Of a stretch of 64,000 bases of DNA, positions 51,889-59,498 are shown piece after piece. The DNA is from Georgenia muralis. GTDB lineage: Bacteria > Actinomycetota > Actinomycetes > Actinomycetales > Actinomycetaceae. The notes beneath the pieces are model-generated. The model was given only the letters and a program-made list of their open reading frames with translations. It had not been told where the DNA came from and made no database searches. The position numbers were made by a program, and so were the translations under genes. How positions within the stretch are numbered: the first letter of the stretch is position 1; each line of letters opens with the position of its first letter. The stretch covers positions 2,728,001-2,792,000 of the forward strand of contig NZ_RKRA01000001.1 of the NCBI RefSeq assembly GCF_003814705.1, in the 5' to 3' direction.

Positions 51889-51921
51889 GCGAGCGGCACC
51901 ACGTCGTGTCGCAGCACGTAG
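50467..51921 (+). pseudogene. IS256-family transposase with paired frameshifts
   Basis: The frame is open for 484 residues from MTETLAGV, and the N-terminal two thirds (KMVIETALGEELTDHLGYEKHE, FIDAIYVKVRDG with the first catalytic Asp, HLIRNTFRN) are normal. One extra base near 51552 and five extra bases near 51650 shift about 32 codons into the wrong frame (RRRLGAVRAVLGLRRRD...). The correct sequence ADAWEQFVPFLD...STNAIES, including the catalytic Glu, is readable in the other frame. The two changes add to six bases, so the frame recovers at LNARYRRAV. The C-terminus also runs past the element end. The enzyme is almost certainly inactive. Confidence 0.88.
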
Positions 51922-51944
51922 GTGCTGGCGGAGGGGCGACGTGG

Positions 51945-53096
51945 TCATCGTCGCTCGCCCGAGTGCGGGCCGCTGCGTCCCGACGGTGGGGGCGGGCTGG
52001 CGAGGGCCGTCTCGACGGCCGCTTTGAGGAGGCGCTCGAGCGGCCCGCGCCCCAGAAAGTGCCGCCACGACCACGCGCCGGTCAGGGCGGTCACGATGAA
52101 CCAGACCAAGACCGCGTTCGACTGAGGGTTCCAGACCACGTCGTTGCCGAGCAGGAAGATGGCGACGACCTGCAGGGAGTACACGGTCAGCGGCATGGCT
52201 CCCGTGGCTGCTACCGGGGCGAGACCGCTGGCCAGGGCCCGACCGTACCTAGCCGTCGGCCGGGTCAGCAGCAGGCAAAGACCGATGACCGCGAGGGAGG
52301 TGCCGCCGTTTCCGATCACCTCAAGGGTGGAGTTGTCGTGCGCCGCGGCACTGACCAGACGCCGCGTCAGGGGCGCGGCATCGGGCTCGAGGGAGTCCTG
52401 CGCGAGGCGCGAGGTGCCCCATCCAAGGCATGCGAGGGCGATGCCGGCACCCACCAGGACCGTTTGGGTCCGGACCCGGGACAGGTCGCTGCGGCCCACA
52501 GCCATGCCGGGGAGGACGTAGGCCAGGAAGACGAGCGCGGGGTAGGGGCCGGTGACGAGTTCGTCCATCGGCAGCCGGACCGGGTCGGACAGGCCGATCA
52601 GGCGCGCGAGCACACTCGGCAGGCCGTCAGCGGTCGGGGTGGTCAGAGCAAAGATCACCGTCGGGGAGATCACCGCGGCGGCGACGGCGCCCACCACCAG
52701 CCACCGACGACGCAGACGTAAGAAGGGGATAGCGAGGGCGAACAGCACCGCGTACGCCGGCAGGATGACCAGCACCGGGGTGCCCAGGGCGACGAGCAAG
52801 ACGCCGATGAGAAGAAGAACTCCCGCGCGGACAAGCGCTGCGAGCCGCGCCCGGATCAGCCCCACCCCCGAGGGAAGGACCTGGCGGCCGCTGGTCAGTG
52901 CGAGGGAGACGCCGGCGAGCAACGCGAAGAGCGCGGAGGAGCGCCCGTCCGCGATGACGAACCACTCCGGGTCGTGCCGACCGCCTGGCCCCTCGTCACC
53001 AAGGTGGGCGACGAACATGCCCAGGACCGCCAGACCGCGCGCCAGGTCGATGCCCACCAGGCGCGGCGGGAGAGCTCCGCCGGCCGGACGGCTCAC
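51945..53096 (-). CDS. DUF418/heparan-acetyltransferase-like membrane protein
   Basis: 383 residues from GTG with about ten membrane segments. The start PRLVGIDLARGLAVLGMFVAHLG and the following EWFVIADGRSSALFALLAGVSLAL are characteristic of the acyltransferase-like DUF1624/DUF418 group, and MPLTVYSLQVVAIFLLGND is the usual C-terminal signature. Substrate unknown. It has no close operon partner; the neighbour at 53283 is divergent. Confidence 0.82.
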   Translation of the reverse strand: MSRPAGGALPPRLVGIDLARGLAVLGMFVAHLGDEGPGGRHDPEWFVIADGRSSALFALLAGVSLALTSGRQVLPSGVGLIRARLAALVRAGVLLLIGVLLVALGTPVLVILPAYAVLFALAIPFLRLRRRWLVVGAVAAAVISPTVIFALTTPTADGLPSVLARLIGLSDPVRLPMDELVTGPYPALVFLAYVLPGMAVGRSDLSRVRTQTVLVGAGIALACLGWGTSRLAQDSLEPDAAPLTRRLVSAAAHDNSTLEVIGNGGTSLAVIGLCLLLTRPTARYGRALASGLAPVAATGAMPLTVYSLQVVAIFLLGNDVVWNPQSNAVLVWFIVTALTGAWSWRHFLGRGPLERLLKAAVETALASPPPPSGRSGPHSGERR

Positions 53097-53282
53097 CCCT
53101 GCTGCCCCGGTCCACCACGGCTGGCGGGCAGACCATTCGTGACGCGGCCTGAGCCGTCGGGGCTACCCATGGGGTGCGGGGCGGCGTCGAAGTCTTGGCG
53201 CAGGTGCGGTACCCGCTGAGCGACTACCGGCGTCACCATAGAGACAGGAGGAGCCTCGTTCGGATTTGCGGAGGGAGGGGTC

Positions 53283-53735
53283 GTGTCCGGCCGTTGTCCG
53301 GTCCTGTTCGTCGGTGCCCACAACTCTGGCCGTTCCCAGATGGCTGGTGGGTACCTGCGAGCTCTGTGCGGCGGGCGGGTGGACGTGCGCACGGCCGGCG
53401 CTGAGCATGCCGACGAGGTCGACCCCGTGGTGGTGGTGGTCATGGCCGAGGAAGGCATCGACCTCGGCGCCGTGAGGCCGAGCGTCCTTTCCCCTTCCGA
53501 CGTCGTGGCGTCCGACGTCGTGATCACCGTGGGTGGCGCGGACGTCTGCCCCTACTTCCATGGCGTGCGGTATCAGGACTGGGAGTTCGAGGACCCGGCC
53601 GTCAAGGACATGGAGTGCGTGCGGGCCGTACGTCAGGAGATCCGGCTCCGGGTCGAGGGCCTTCTGACTGACCTTCCTGCTGTTGCCCCGCCGGTCCTTC
53701 CGCCAGATGCTGCGACAGCTGGCTCTGCCGGGTGA
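53283..53735 (+). CDS. Low-molecular-weight phosphatase/arsenate reductase homologue lacking catalytic cysteines
   Basis: 150 residues from GTG. The fold is recognisable as thioredoxin- or mycothiol-linked arsenate reductase (ArsC, LMW-PTP type): LFVGAHNSGRSQMAGGYLRAL is the P-loop, and CPYFHGVRYQDWEFEDPAVKD is the Cys-Pro segment. The nucleophile Cys of the usual V-C-V-H-N-x-G-R-S is Gly here (codon ggt, residue 11), and the second conserved Cys (usual MGCGD) is also Gly (VGGAD). Only the Cys of CPYF remains. The rest is intact, so it may be a non-catalytic binding protein or an early pseudogene. It has no arsR or ars pump neighbours. Confidence 0.85.
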   Translation: MSGRCPVLFVGAHNSGRSQMAGGYLRALCGGRVDVRTAGAEHADEVDPVVVVVMAEEGIDLGAVRPSVLSPSDVVASDVVITVGGADVCPYFHGVRYQDWEFEDPAVKDMECVRAVRQEIRLRVEGLLTDLPAVAPPVLPPDAATAGSAG

Positions 53736-53769
53736 CCTCCCCGCGCCGGTACGTCCGCGCACGTCGGGG

Positions 53770-54756
53770 CTATCCGATGCCGCTGTAGGAGTGGAGGCTG
53801 TTGAAGACGAGGTTGACGAGGAAGTAGTTGCCGAGGATGGCGACGAAGCCGGCGATGGAGAGGTAGGCGGCCCGGCGTCCTTCCCAGCCGCGGGTGGCGC
53901 GGGCGTGAAGGTAGGCGGCGTAGATCACCCAGATGACGAAGGACCAGGTCTCCTTGGCGTCCCAGCCCCAGGGGCGGCCCCAGGCGTGCTCGGCCCAGAT
54001 CGCGCCGGCGACGAGGGTGAAGGTCCACATCATGAAGCCGACGGCGTTGAGCCGGAAGGCGAGGCGTTCGAGCTCGTCGGAGGAGGGCACGACGTCGAGC
54101 AGACGCCCCCAGAGACCGCGGGACCTGGTCCGCCCTTCCTCCTGGGCCAGAGTGGCCGTCACCGTCGCACCGTCGGCTTCTGACCCGGGGGAGGTGGGCG
54201 ACTGGGGTGGAGTGGCTGTGCGGGCCCGGCGGAGCTCGGCGCGTTCCTGGACGAGCTGGAGTGTCGAAAGGGTCGCTGCGATGGAGAAGACGCCGACGGC
54301 GAGGGTGGCGATGGAGACGTGGATGACGAGCCAGTAGGTCTGCAGGGCCGGTTGGAGGCCGTCGGCGCGGACGTAGAGGATGGAGACGGCGATACCGAGC
54401 ATGAGGAGCACGGGGCCGAGGACGAAGGTGCCGAGGAAGCGCATGTCCCGGCCGCGTTGCAGCGCTAGGAAGATCACCATCGCGACGAGGGTGAAGAGGA
54501 TGGAGAACTCGTACATGTTGGCCCAGGGCACCCGGGCGGCGGCGATGGCGCGGGTGATGACGCCGAGCAGGTGCAGGGCGAAGCCGAGCCAGGTGGTGGT
54601 CATCGCGATGCCGGCGGCGCGGCGGCGCCGGTCGCGGGGACCGCTCTCGCGCAAGCCGGAGAGGTCGATGGCGAAGGCGATGAAGCCGACGAGGTAGGCG
54701 GCCATCGCTCCGTAGATCAGTACCAGGCTGATCTGGCCCAGGGCGGTCTCGGGCAT
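53770..54756 (-). CDS. ccsB: Cytochrome c biogenesis protein CcsB (ResC)
   Basis: Heme-handling subunit of the system II cytochrome c synthase. 328 residues with about eight membrane segments. The WWD heme-binding motif reads WGRPWGWDAKETW, and flanking histidines are found in LQTYWLVIHVSIA and NSLHSYSG. The ATG at 54756 overlaps the resB stop (ATGA). A 60-residue cytoplasmic or periplasmic insert (TATPPQSPTSPG...) lies mid-protein. It converges on the ArsC-like gene. Confidence 0.95.
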   Translation of the reverse strand: MPETALGQISLVLIYGAMAAYLVGFIAFAIDLSGLRESGPRDRRRRAAGIAMTTTWLGFALHLLGVITRAIAAARVPWANMYEFSILFTLVAMVIFLALQRGRDMRFLGTFVLGPVLLMLGIAVSILYVRADGLQPALQTYWLVIHVSIATLAVGVFSIAATLSTLQLVQERAELRRARTATPPQSPTSPGSEADGATVTATLAQEEGRTRSRGLWGRLLDVVPSSDELERLAFRLNAVGFMMWTFTLVAGAIWAEHAWGRPWGWDAKETWSFVIWVIYAAYLHARATRGWEGRRAAYLSIAGFVAILGNYFLVNLVFNSLHSYSGIG

Positions 54757-56489
54757 CAGTGTCCTTTCCGGGCCGGGCTGTTGCCGGCGGGGTTGGAGGG
54801 AGTGGGTTCGGGTGCCCCGGCCCTGTCCTGCGCTGCCGATGCTGTGCTGGGCGATGGGTCGGCCGGGGTGCCGGCGTGCTGCAGCACCCGGGCGAGGTCG
54901 CGGGCCAGGCCGGGGTCGTCCCCGCGGGCCAGTGCCGCTCCCGAGACCACGGTGCCGCCGTCGGGGGTGTCGGCCAGCTTGACCCACAGGCGTCGGCGCG
55001 GCACGAACAGCGAGGCGAACAGGCCGAGCATGGCTGCGACGGAGGAGCCCAGCAGGTAGGGCAGGGAGGGGTCGTAGCGCAGGTCGAGGCCGACGAAGCG
55101 GGGGAGCGACTCGAACGTCACGGTTCCGAGCCCTTCCGGCAGCTCCACGCTCTCACCGGGGGAGAGGAACAGGGTCACCGGCTGCTGGCCGCCGTCGGCG
55201 GAGCCGGGGGAGCCGTCCTCGGCCTCTTCGTAGACCTGGCGCATGTCGTCGGTGTCGAGGACGTAGACGTTCTGGGGCACGGCCTCGTCCAGGCCGAGGT
55301 CACCGGCCCAGAGGGTGAGCACCAGCAGGGGGGCGTTGGGCTGGGGGTGGGCGGAGTATGCCCCGGAGCCGTCCTCAGCCATCATGGCGGTGGGCAGGAA
55401 GGCCCCGGTGAGCCCGAGCTGCTCGCCGGCGCTGACGTCGGGGACCTTGATGACGCCCCTGGAGGTGTAGACGGAGTCCTGCGGCAGGAACGGGACCGGC
55501 CCGGAGAAGGCCACCTCGTCCGCACCGTCGCGCACGGTGATTTTCGGGGCGAAGCCGTTGCCCATCAGGTACACGTTCGCACCGCCGGCGTTCATGGGGT
55601 CGTTGACCTTGATGACCTCCCGGCGGGTCGTGCCGTCCGGCTCGGTCACGCGGACGGTGGCGGCGAAGTCGCGGGCCAGGGCGTCGACGGTGAACTCCGA
55701 CTGGAACTCCTCCAGGGTGAAGGTGAAGGGCTCGAGGGAGTCGGGGTCGAAGAAGGTGCCCGGGTCGAAGGTGTCGTAGTCGAGGACGGAGTTGGCGAAG
55801 GACTCGCCTTCGACGACGATGAACTGCCCGCGGTAGCTGTAGAGCTGCCCGGCCGCCAGGGAGAGCAGGACGCCGATGAGGGAGAGGTGGAAGACGATAT
55901 TGCCGCTCTCGCGCAGGTACCCCCGCTCGGCGGTGATGCCCTCGGTGGTCACTGCCGCACGGTAGCGACCCTTCAGGGCGGCCAGGATGCTGGCCTGCAC
56001 CATGGGGCGGGGTTCGGTGACCGTGCGCTCCTCCCGCACTGGGAACCGGTGGAAGCTGCGGGGCACACGCGGCGGCTGGGCACGCAGGGCCCGCCAGTGC
56101 ACCCGGATGCGCGGCACGATGCACCCGATCAGCGAGGTGAACAGCAGCAGGTACACCGCGGCGAACCAGGGCGAGTTGTACACGTCGAAGAAGCCGAGCC
56201 GCTCGAGCCAGGGAGCCAGGCGCGGGTAGGTGGTGAAGTACTCGTCCACCCGTGCGGGGTCCTGCGGCTGCTGGGGGAAGAGCGACCCGGGCAGCGCGGT
56301 GACGGCCAGGAGCAGCAGCAGCATGATCGCGACCCGCATGCTGGTCAGCTGACGCCACATCCATCGCAGCCAACCGGCCAGGCCGAGCCGCGCCCCCTCC
56401 GGCGGGGCCGGGGCGCCCTGGGGGTCCTGCTGTCCCTGCCCCTCCTTGGAGCTCAGGTTGGTCGCGTCGACCTCGGTTGTGGTCTTCAT
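54756..56489 (-). CDS. resB: Cytochrome c biogenesis protein ResB
   Basis: Partner of CcsB in system II. 577 residues. Membrane segments include SMRVAIMLLLLLAVTALPGSLFPQ (with the family's LPGSLFPQ), AAVYLLLFTSLIGCIVPRI and NIVFHLSLIGVLLSLAAGQLYSYRG with the conserved His. A large extracytoplasmic domain follows, then a last membrane helix LLGSSVAAMLGLFASLFVPRRRLWVKL. It starts at ATG 56489, five bases after ccdA. Confidence 0.95.
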   Translation of the reverse strand: MKTTTEVDATNLSSKEGQGQQDPQGAPAPPEGARLGLAGWLRWMWRQLTSMRVAIMLLLLLAVTALPGSLFPQQPQDPARVDEYFTTYPRLAPWLERLGFFDVYNSPWFAAVYLLLFTSLIGCIVPRIRVHWRALRAQPPRVPRSFHRFPVREERTVTEPRPMVQASILAALKGRYRAAVTTEGITAERGYLRESGNIVFHLSLIGVLLSLAAGQLYSYRGQFIVVEGESFANSVLDYDTFDPGTFFDPDSLEPFTFTLEEFQSEFTVDALARDFAATVRVTEPDGTTRREVIKVNDPMNAGGANVYLMGNGFAPKITVRDGADEVAFSGPVPFLPQDSVYTSRGVIKVPDVSAGEQLGLTGAFLPTAMMAEDGSGAYSAHPQPNAPLLVLTLWAGDLGLDEAVPQNVYVLDTDDMRQVYEEAEDGSPGSADGGQQPVTLFLSPGESVELPEGLGTVTFESLPRFVGLDLRYDPSLPYLLGSSVAAMLGLFASLFVPRRRLWVKLADTPDGGTVVSGAALARGDDPGLARDLARVLQHAGTPADPSPSTASAAQDRAGAPEPTPSNPAGNSPARKGH

Positions 56490-56494
56490 TCTTC

Positions 56495-57316
56495 TCACAC
56501 CAGCGTCTGGGAGTTGGCGACCAGGCCCTGGAGATATCCCGACAGCAGGCCCCACAGTCCGCTGACCATGGCTATCCCAAGCACGACGAGCAGGGCCCCG
56601 CCGAGGCGCTGGATCGTCAGGCGGTGCCGGCGCAGGAGGGCGAGCACGCGGGTGGAGCGGGAGAGCAGCATGGCCAGGACCACGAAGGGCACGCCCAGCC
56701 CGAGGCTGTAGGCCAGCACCAGGACGGCGCCGCGGGCCGGGTCGGCCTCCCCGAAGGACAGGGTCAGGACAGCGGCCAGGGTGGGGCCCATGCACGGTGC
56801 CCACCCCAGCCCGAACACGACCCCGAGCAGCGGGGCACCCCACACGCCCTGGCGGGGCAGGGTGTGGATGCGGGCCTCGCGCTGCAGCACGGGCAGGCGC
56901 CCCAGGAATGCCATACCCATCACGATCACGAAGACCCCCAGGACCCGGGTGGCGACGTCGAGCCACGGCGCGAGGAGGATGCCGGCCCAGGAGAACACCA
57001 CGCCGAGCAGCACGAACACCGCGGTGAAGCCGGCCACGAAGAGCAGGACCCCGGCCAGCAGCTGGGCGGTGCCGGCGCGTCGGGACGGTCCTCGACGGCC
57101 GGTGACTGTGCTTGCTGGCGATGTCAGAGCGGCGCGGGGACCCGTTGTCGCGCCGGCCATCCCGCCCAGGTAGCCCACGTATCCGGGCAGCAGCGGCAGG
57201 ACGCAGGGGGAGGCGAAGGAGACGACCCCGGCGATGGCCGCGATCGGCAGGGCCGCGAGCATCGGCCCGGTCAGCACTAGGTTCGCGAATGCGTCACCGA
57301 TCTGGTCCAGGCTCAC
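56495..57316 (-). CDS. ccdA: CcdA thiol-disulfide transporter
   Basis: Carries reducing power across the membrane to ResA for reduction of apocytochrome c. 273 residues from GTG with six or seven membrane segments. The redox cysteines are in SFASPCVLPLLPGYVGYL (Cys38) and GWAPCMGPTLAAVL. An inserted Ser/Arg-rich loop (TSPASTVTGRRGPSRRAG) separates the first two helices. It starts one base after the resA stop. Confidence 0.95.
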   Translation of the reverse strand: MSLDQIGDAFANLVLTGPMLAALPIAAIAGVVSFASPCVLPLLPGYVGYLGGMAGATTGPRAALTSPASTVTGRRGPSRRAGTAQLLAGVLLFVAGFTAVFVLLGVVFSWAGILLAPWLDVATRVLGVFVIVMGMAFLGRLPVLQREARIHTLPRQGVWGAPLLGVVFGLGWAPCMGPTLAAVLTLSFGEADPARGAVLVLAYSLGLGVPFVVLAMLLSRSTRVLALLRRHRLTIQRLGGALLVVLGIAMVSGLWGLLSGYLQGLVANSQTLV

Positions 57317-57317
57317 T

Positions 57318-57920
57318 TCAGACCTCCTCTGTCAGGGCGTCGTCGATGAGTCCTCGCAGGATGGTCGGGTCGATCTGGCCCAGGATGCGGGCGGCGACCC
57401 GCCCCTGCCGGTCCAGGACGACGGTGGTGGGCATGGCCTGCAGGGGCACGAGCCCCTCGAAGGCGGCGACCCCGCGGGCGTCCTGGTCGTGCAGGGAGGG
57501 GTAGGGCACCTCGAAGGTGCGCTCGAAGGCCTGAGCGGTGCCGACGTCGTCGCGGGGGTTGATCCCGAGCATCTTCACCCCCTGCGGGGTGTAGTCGGTG
57601 TGGATGGCCTTCAGGTCCGGTGCCTCGGCGCGGCATGGCGGGCAGGCCGCGTACCAGAAGTTGACCACCACGACGTCACCGCGCCAGTCCGCCAGGTCGA
57701 GCCTCTCCCCGGAGTAGGTGGTGCCGACCAGGGAGATGGGGTCGGCGCGCTGGTCCGGGGCCCAGGTGGCGAAGGTGCCGTCCCCGGCCACGTACCCGGC
57801 GTCCGAGGCGGCGGCCGCGGCCGCGGCGGGGGACTGTGTGCCGCTGCCCGGGGCGCAGGATGCGAGCACGAACGCGGCGGCTGCCCCGAGGCCGGCGCTG
57901 ATCACGGCACGGCGACTGAG
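57318..57920 (-). pseudogene. resA: ResA thiol-disulfide lipoprotein, main part (5' end cut off by nested IS elements)
   Basis: Thioredoxin-like protein that reduces apocytochrome c. The redox motif is WYAACPPCRAE (CXXC), followed by GINPRDDVGTAQAF and the cis-Pro region LQAMPTTVVLD. The lipobox LASC follows SRRAVISAGLGAAAAFV, which looks like a twin-arginine-type lipoprotein signal. The natural start lies 3 kb away at 61090, beyond the IS1380 and IS110 elements. A GTG at 57905 could still start a shortened product with part of the signal, so some activity is possible. Confidence 0.85.
57916..57920. repeat. Left target duplication of the IS1380 element
   Basis: CTGAG, repeated at 60993-60997. 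Five bases is within the usual range for the IS1380 family. Confidence 0.85.
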
Positions 57921-57939
57921 CCCTGATCCGTAAGTTCTT

Positions 57940-58090
57940 GGGTGGCCCGGGAGGGCTGGGTGTGGCTGAGCCTTGATCGCCCGTTGATGGCTCCGATGGA
58001 TTGGCCGCCCGGTTCCTCCTGGGGCGCCTTGACTGCTGATTGAGATGCGCGTCCTGGTCGCTGTTTACGGATCTGTCGGCGGGGTGTTCC
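57940..58090 (+). ncRNA. Predicted IS110 bridge RNA
   Basis: In IS110-family elements such as IS621 a bridge RNA from the left end pairs with both target and donor DNA. Here four segments occur in the expected order. 57967-57979 matches the left target side (57917-57929) at 11 of 13 bases. 57994-58002 is complementary to the right target side (59361-59369) at 8 of 9. 58039-58045 equals the right end of the element (59355-59361, ATTGAGA). 58065-58073 is complementary to the left junction (57925-57933) at 9 of 9. The first pair lies inside a stem of 57946-57954 with 58015-58023 (nine pairs, one G-U), and the second inside a stem of 58025-58033 with 58075-58081 (TT bulge). Transcript ends are estimates. 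Confidence 0.75.
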
Positions 58091-58132
58091 TTCGGGCCAT
58101 GGCAATCGCTCGTGTGCTCGAAGGAGGAGTTG

Positions 58133-59347
58133 ATGAAGCAACGGATCGCGCCCGGGTGGGCTGGTGTCGACGTCGGTAAGGGTCATCACTGGATCTGCCT
58201 GATCGACGAGGCCGGCACCACAGTCTGGTCGACGAAGGTGGTCAACGACGAGGCCGCCATCCTCGACGCGATCGCCGGCGTCCTTGGCCACGCCGACGAG
58301 GTCGTCTGGGGAGTAGACGTCACCGGGACCATGTCGGGACTGCTGCTGGCACTGCTGGCAGCCCACGGTCAGCGGGTGAGATACGTCCCCGGCCGCACGG
58401 TGAACCAGATGGCCAGCGCCTACCGCGGTGAGGCCAAGACCGACGCCCGCGATGCCTACGTCATCGCCGAGACCCTGCGACACCGCGGCGATCTACAGGA
58501 CGTCGAGGTCGCCACCGCGCTGGTGACCGAGCTGCGGCTACTGGTGACCCACCGCACCGACCTGGTCGGTGACCGGGTCCGCGTGGTCAACCGGCTCCGC
58601 GACGTGCTCAGCGGCTACTTCCCTGCGCTGGAGCGGTCCTTCGACTACGCCCATAGCCGGGGTGCGTTGGTCCTGCTGACGGGCTACCAGACGCCGCAGG
58701 CGATCCGCCGGACGGGTGAGTCGCGGTTGCGGGCATGGCTGGTCAAGCGGAAGGTGCGCAGCGCCGACCAGATCGCTGCAGCTGCGCTCGGTGCGGCCAA
58801 GGCCCAGCAGACCGTCGTGCCCGGGCAGGATGTGGCGGCCAGCATCGTGGCCGACCTCGCCGCTCAGCTCCTGGCGCTCGGCGCGCGGATCTCCGACCTC
58901 GACGCCCGGATCACCACCACCTTCCGCGCGCACCCCCAGGCCGAGATCATCGAGTCCCTGCCCGGCATGGGACCGATCCTCGGTGCCGAGCTGGTAGCCG
59001 CCGCAGGGGACCTTGCCGCCTATGCGAACGCCGGACGGCTCGCCTCGGCCGCCGGGCTTGTCCCGGTCCCGCGGGACTCTGGCCGGCGCACCGGGAACCT
59101 GCACCGGCCGATGCGCTACTCGCGCAAGCTGCGCAGAGTGTTCTACCTCTCCGCCTCAGCCGCCATGATGCGCGAGGGCCCCAACCGCGACTACTACCTC
59201 AAGAAGCGCGGACAAGGCCACGGGCACGTCCAAGCGCTCATCGCCTTGGCGCGCCGACGCGTCGACGTCCTATGGGCCCTGCTCCGCGACAACCGACCCT
59301 TCGAACTCGCCCCACCCTCGCGAGAACCGATGGCCCAAACGGCTTGA
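58133..59347 (+). CDS. IS110-family recombinase (DEDD transposase)
   Basis: 404 residues from ATG 58133 after AAGGAGGAG. The N-terminal RuvC-like domain has GVDVGKGHHWIC (first Asp), GVDVTGTMSG and EAKTDARDAYVIAE. The C-terminal Transposase_20 domain has IIESLPGMGPILGAEL and LASAAGLVPVPRDSGRR with the catalytic Ser region. The frame is intact, so the element may be active. In IS110 elements this protein is guided by a bridge RNA, a candidate for which lies directly upstream. Confidence 0.95.
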   Translation: MKQRIAPGWAGVDVGKGHHWICLIDEAGTTVWSTKVVNDEAAILDAIAGVLGHADEVVWGVDVTGTMSGLLLALLAAHGQRVRYVPGRTVNQMASAYRGEAKTDARDAYVIAETLRHRGDLQDVEVATALVTELRLLVTHRTDLVGDRVRVVNRLRDVLSGYFPALERSFDYAHSRGALVLLTGYQTPQAIRRTGESRLRAWLVKRKVRSADQIAAAALGAAKAQQTVVPGQDVAASIVADLAAQLLALGARISDLDARITTTFRAHPQAEIIESLPGMGPILGAELVAAAGDLAAYANAGRLASAAGLVPVPRDSGRRTGNLHRPMRYSRKLRRVFYLSASAAMMREGPNRDYYLKKRGQGHGHVQALIALARRRVDVLWALLRDNRPFELAPPSREPMAQTA

Positions 59348-59498
59348 CAAAGTCATTGAGAATCCACCGACGTGGTGGGGTGGTCGCTGATCTGGTGGCG
59401 TGCTCGGGATCGCGGGTCTTTGGGCGTGGTGGGGCTGCCGGTTTGTGCCGGCTCTTCCACGTCGGGTTCCTCGGTTCGTGCCCGTGGGGGCTGGGTGG

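Larger units (their letters stand above)
57930..59361 (+). mobile_element. IS110-family element nested in the IS1380 left repeat
   Basis: About 1.43 kb. IS110 elements lack inverted repeats, so the ends are set by the break in the IS1380 repeat: ATCC occurs on both sides (57926-57929 and 59362-59365) and is the likely shared core. It contains about 200 bases of non-coding left end with a bridge-RNA-like structure, one DEDD recombinase gene and a very short right end. The ends may be off by one to four bases. Confidence 0.85.

Noticed and set aside
57902-58483. 193-codon minus-strand frame across the IS110 left end
   Set aside because: It crosses the IS junction, lies opposite the recombinase start and covers the predicted bridge RNA; no domain is visible.
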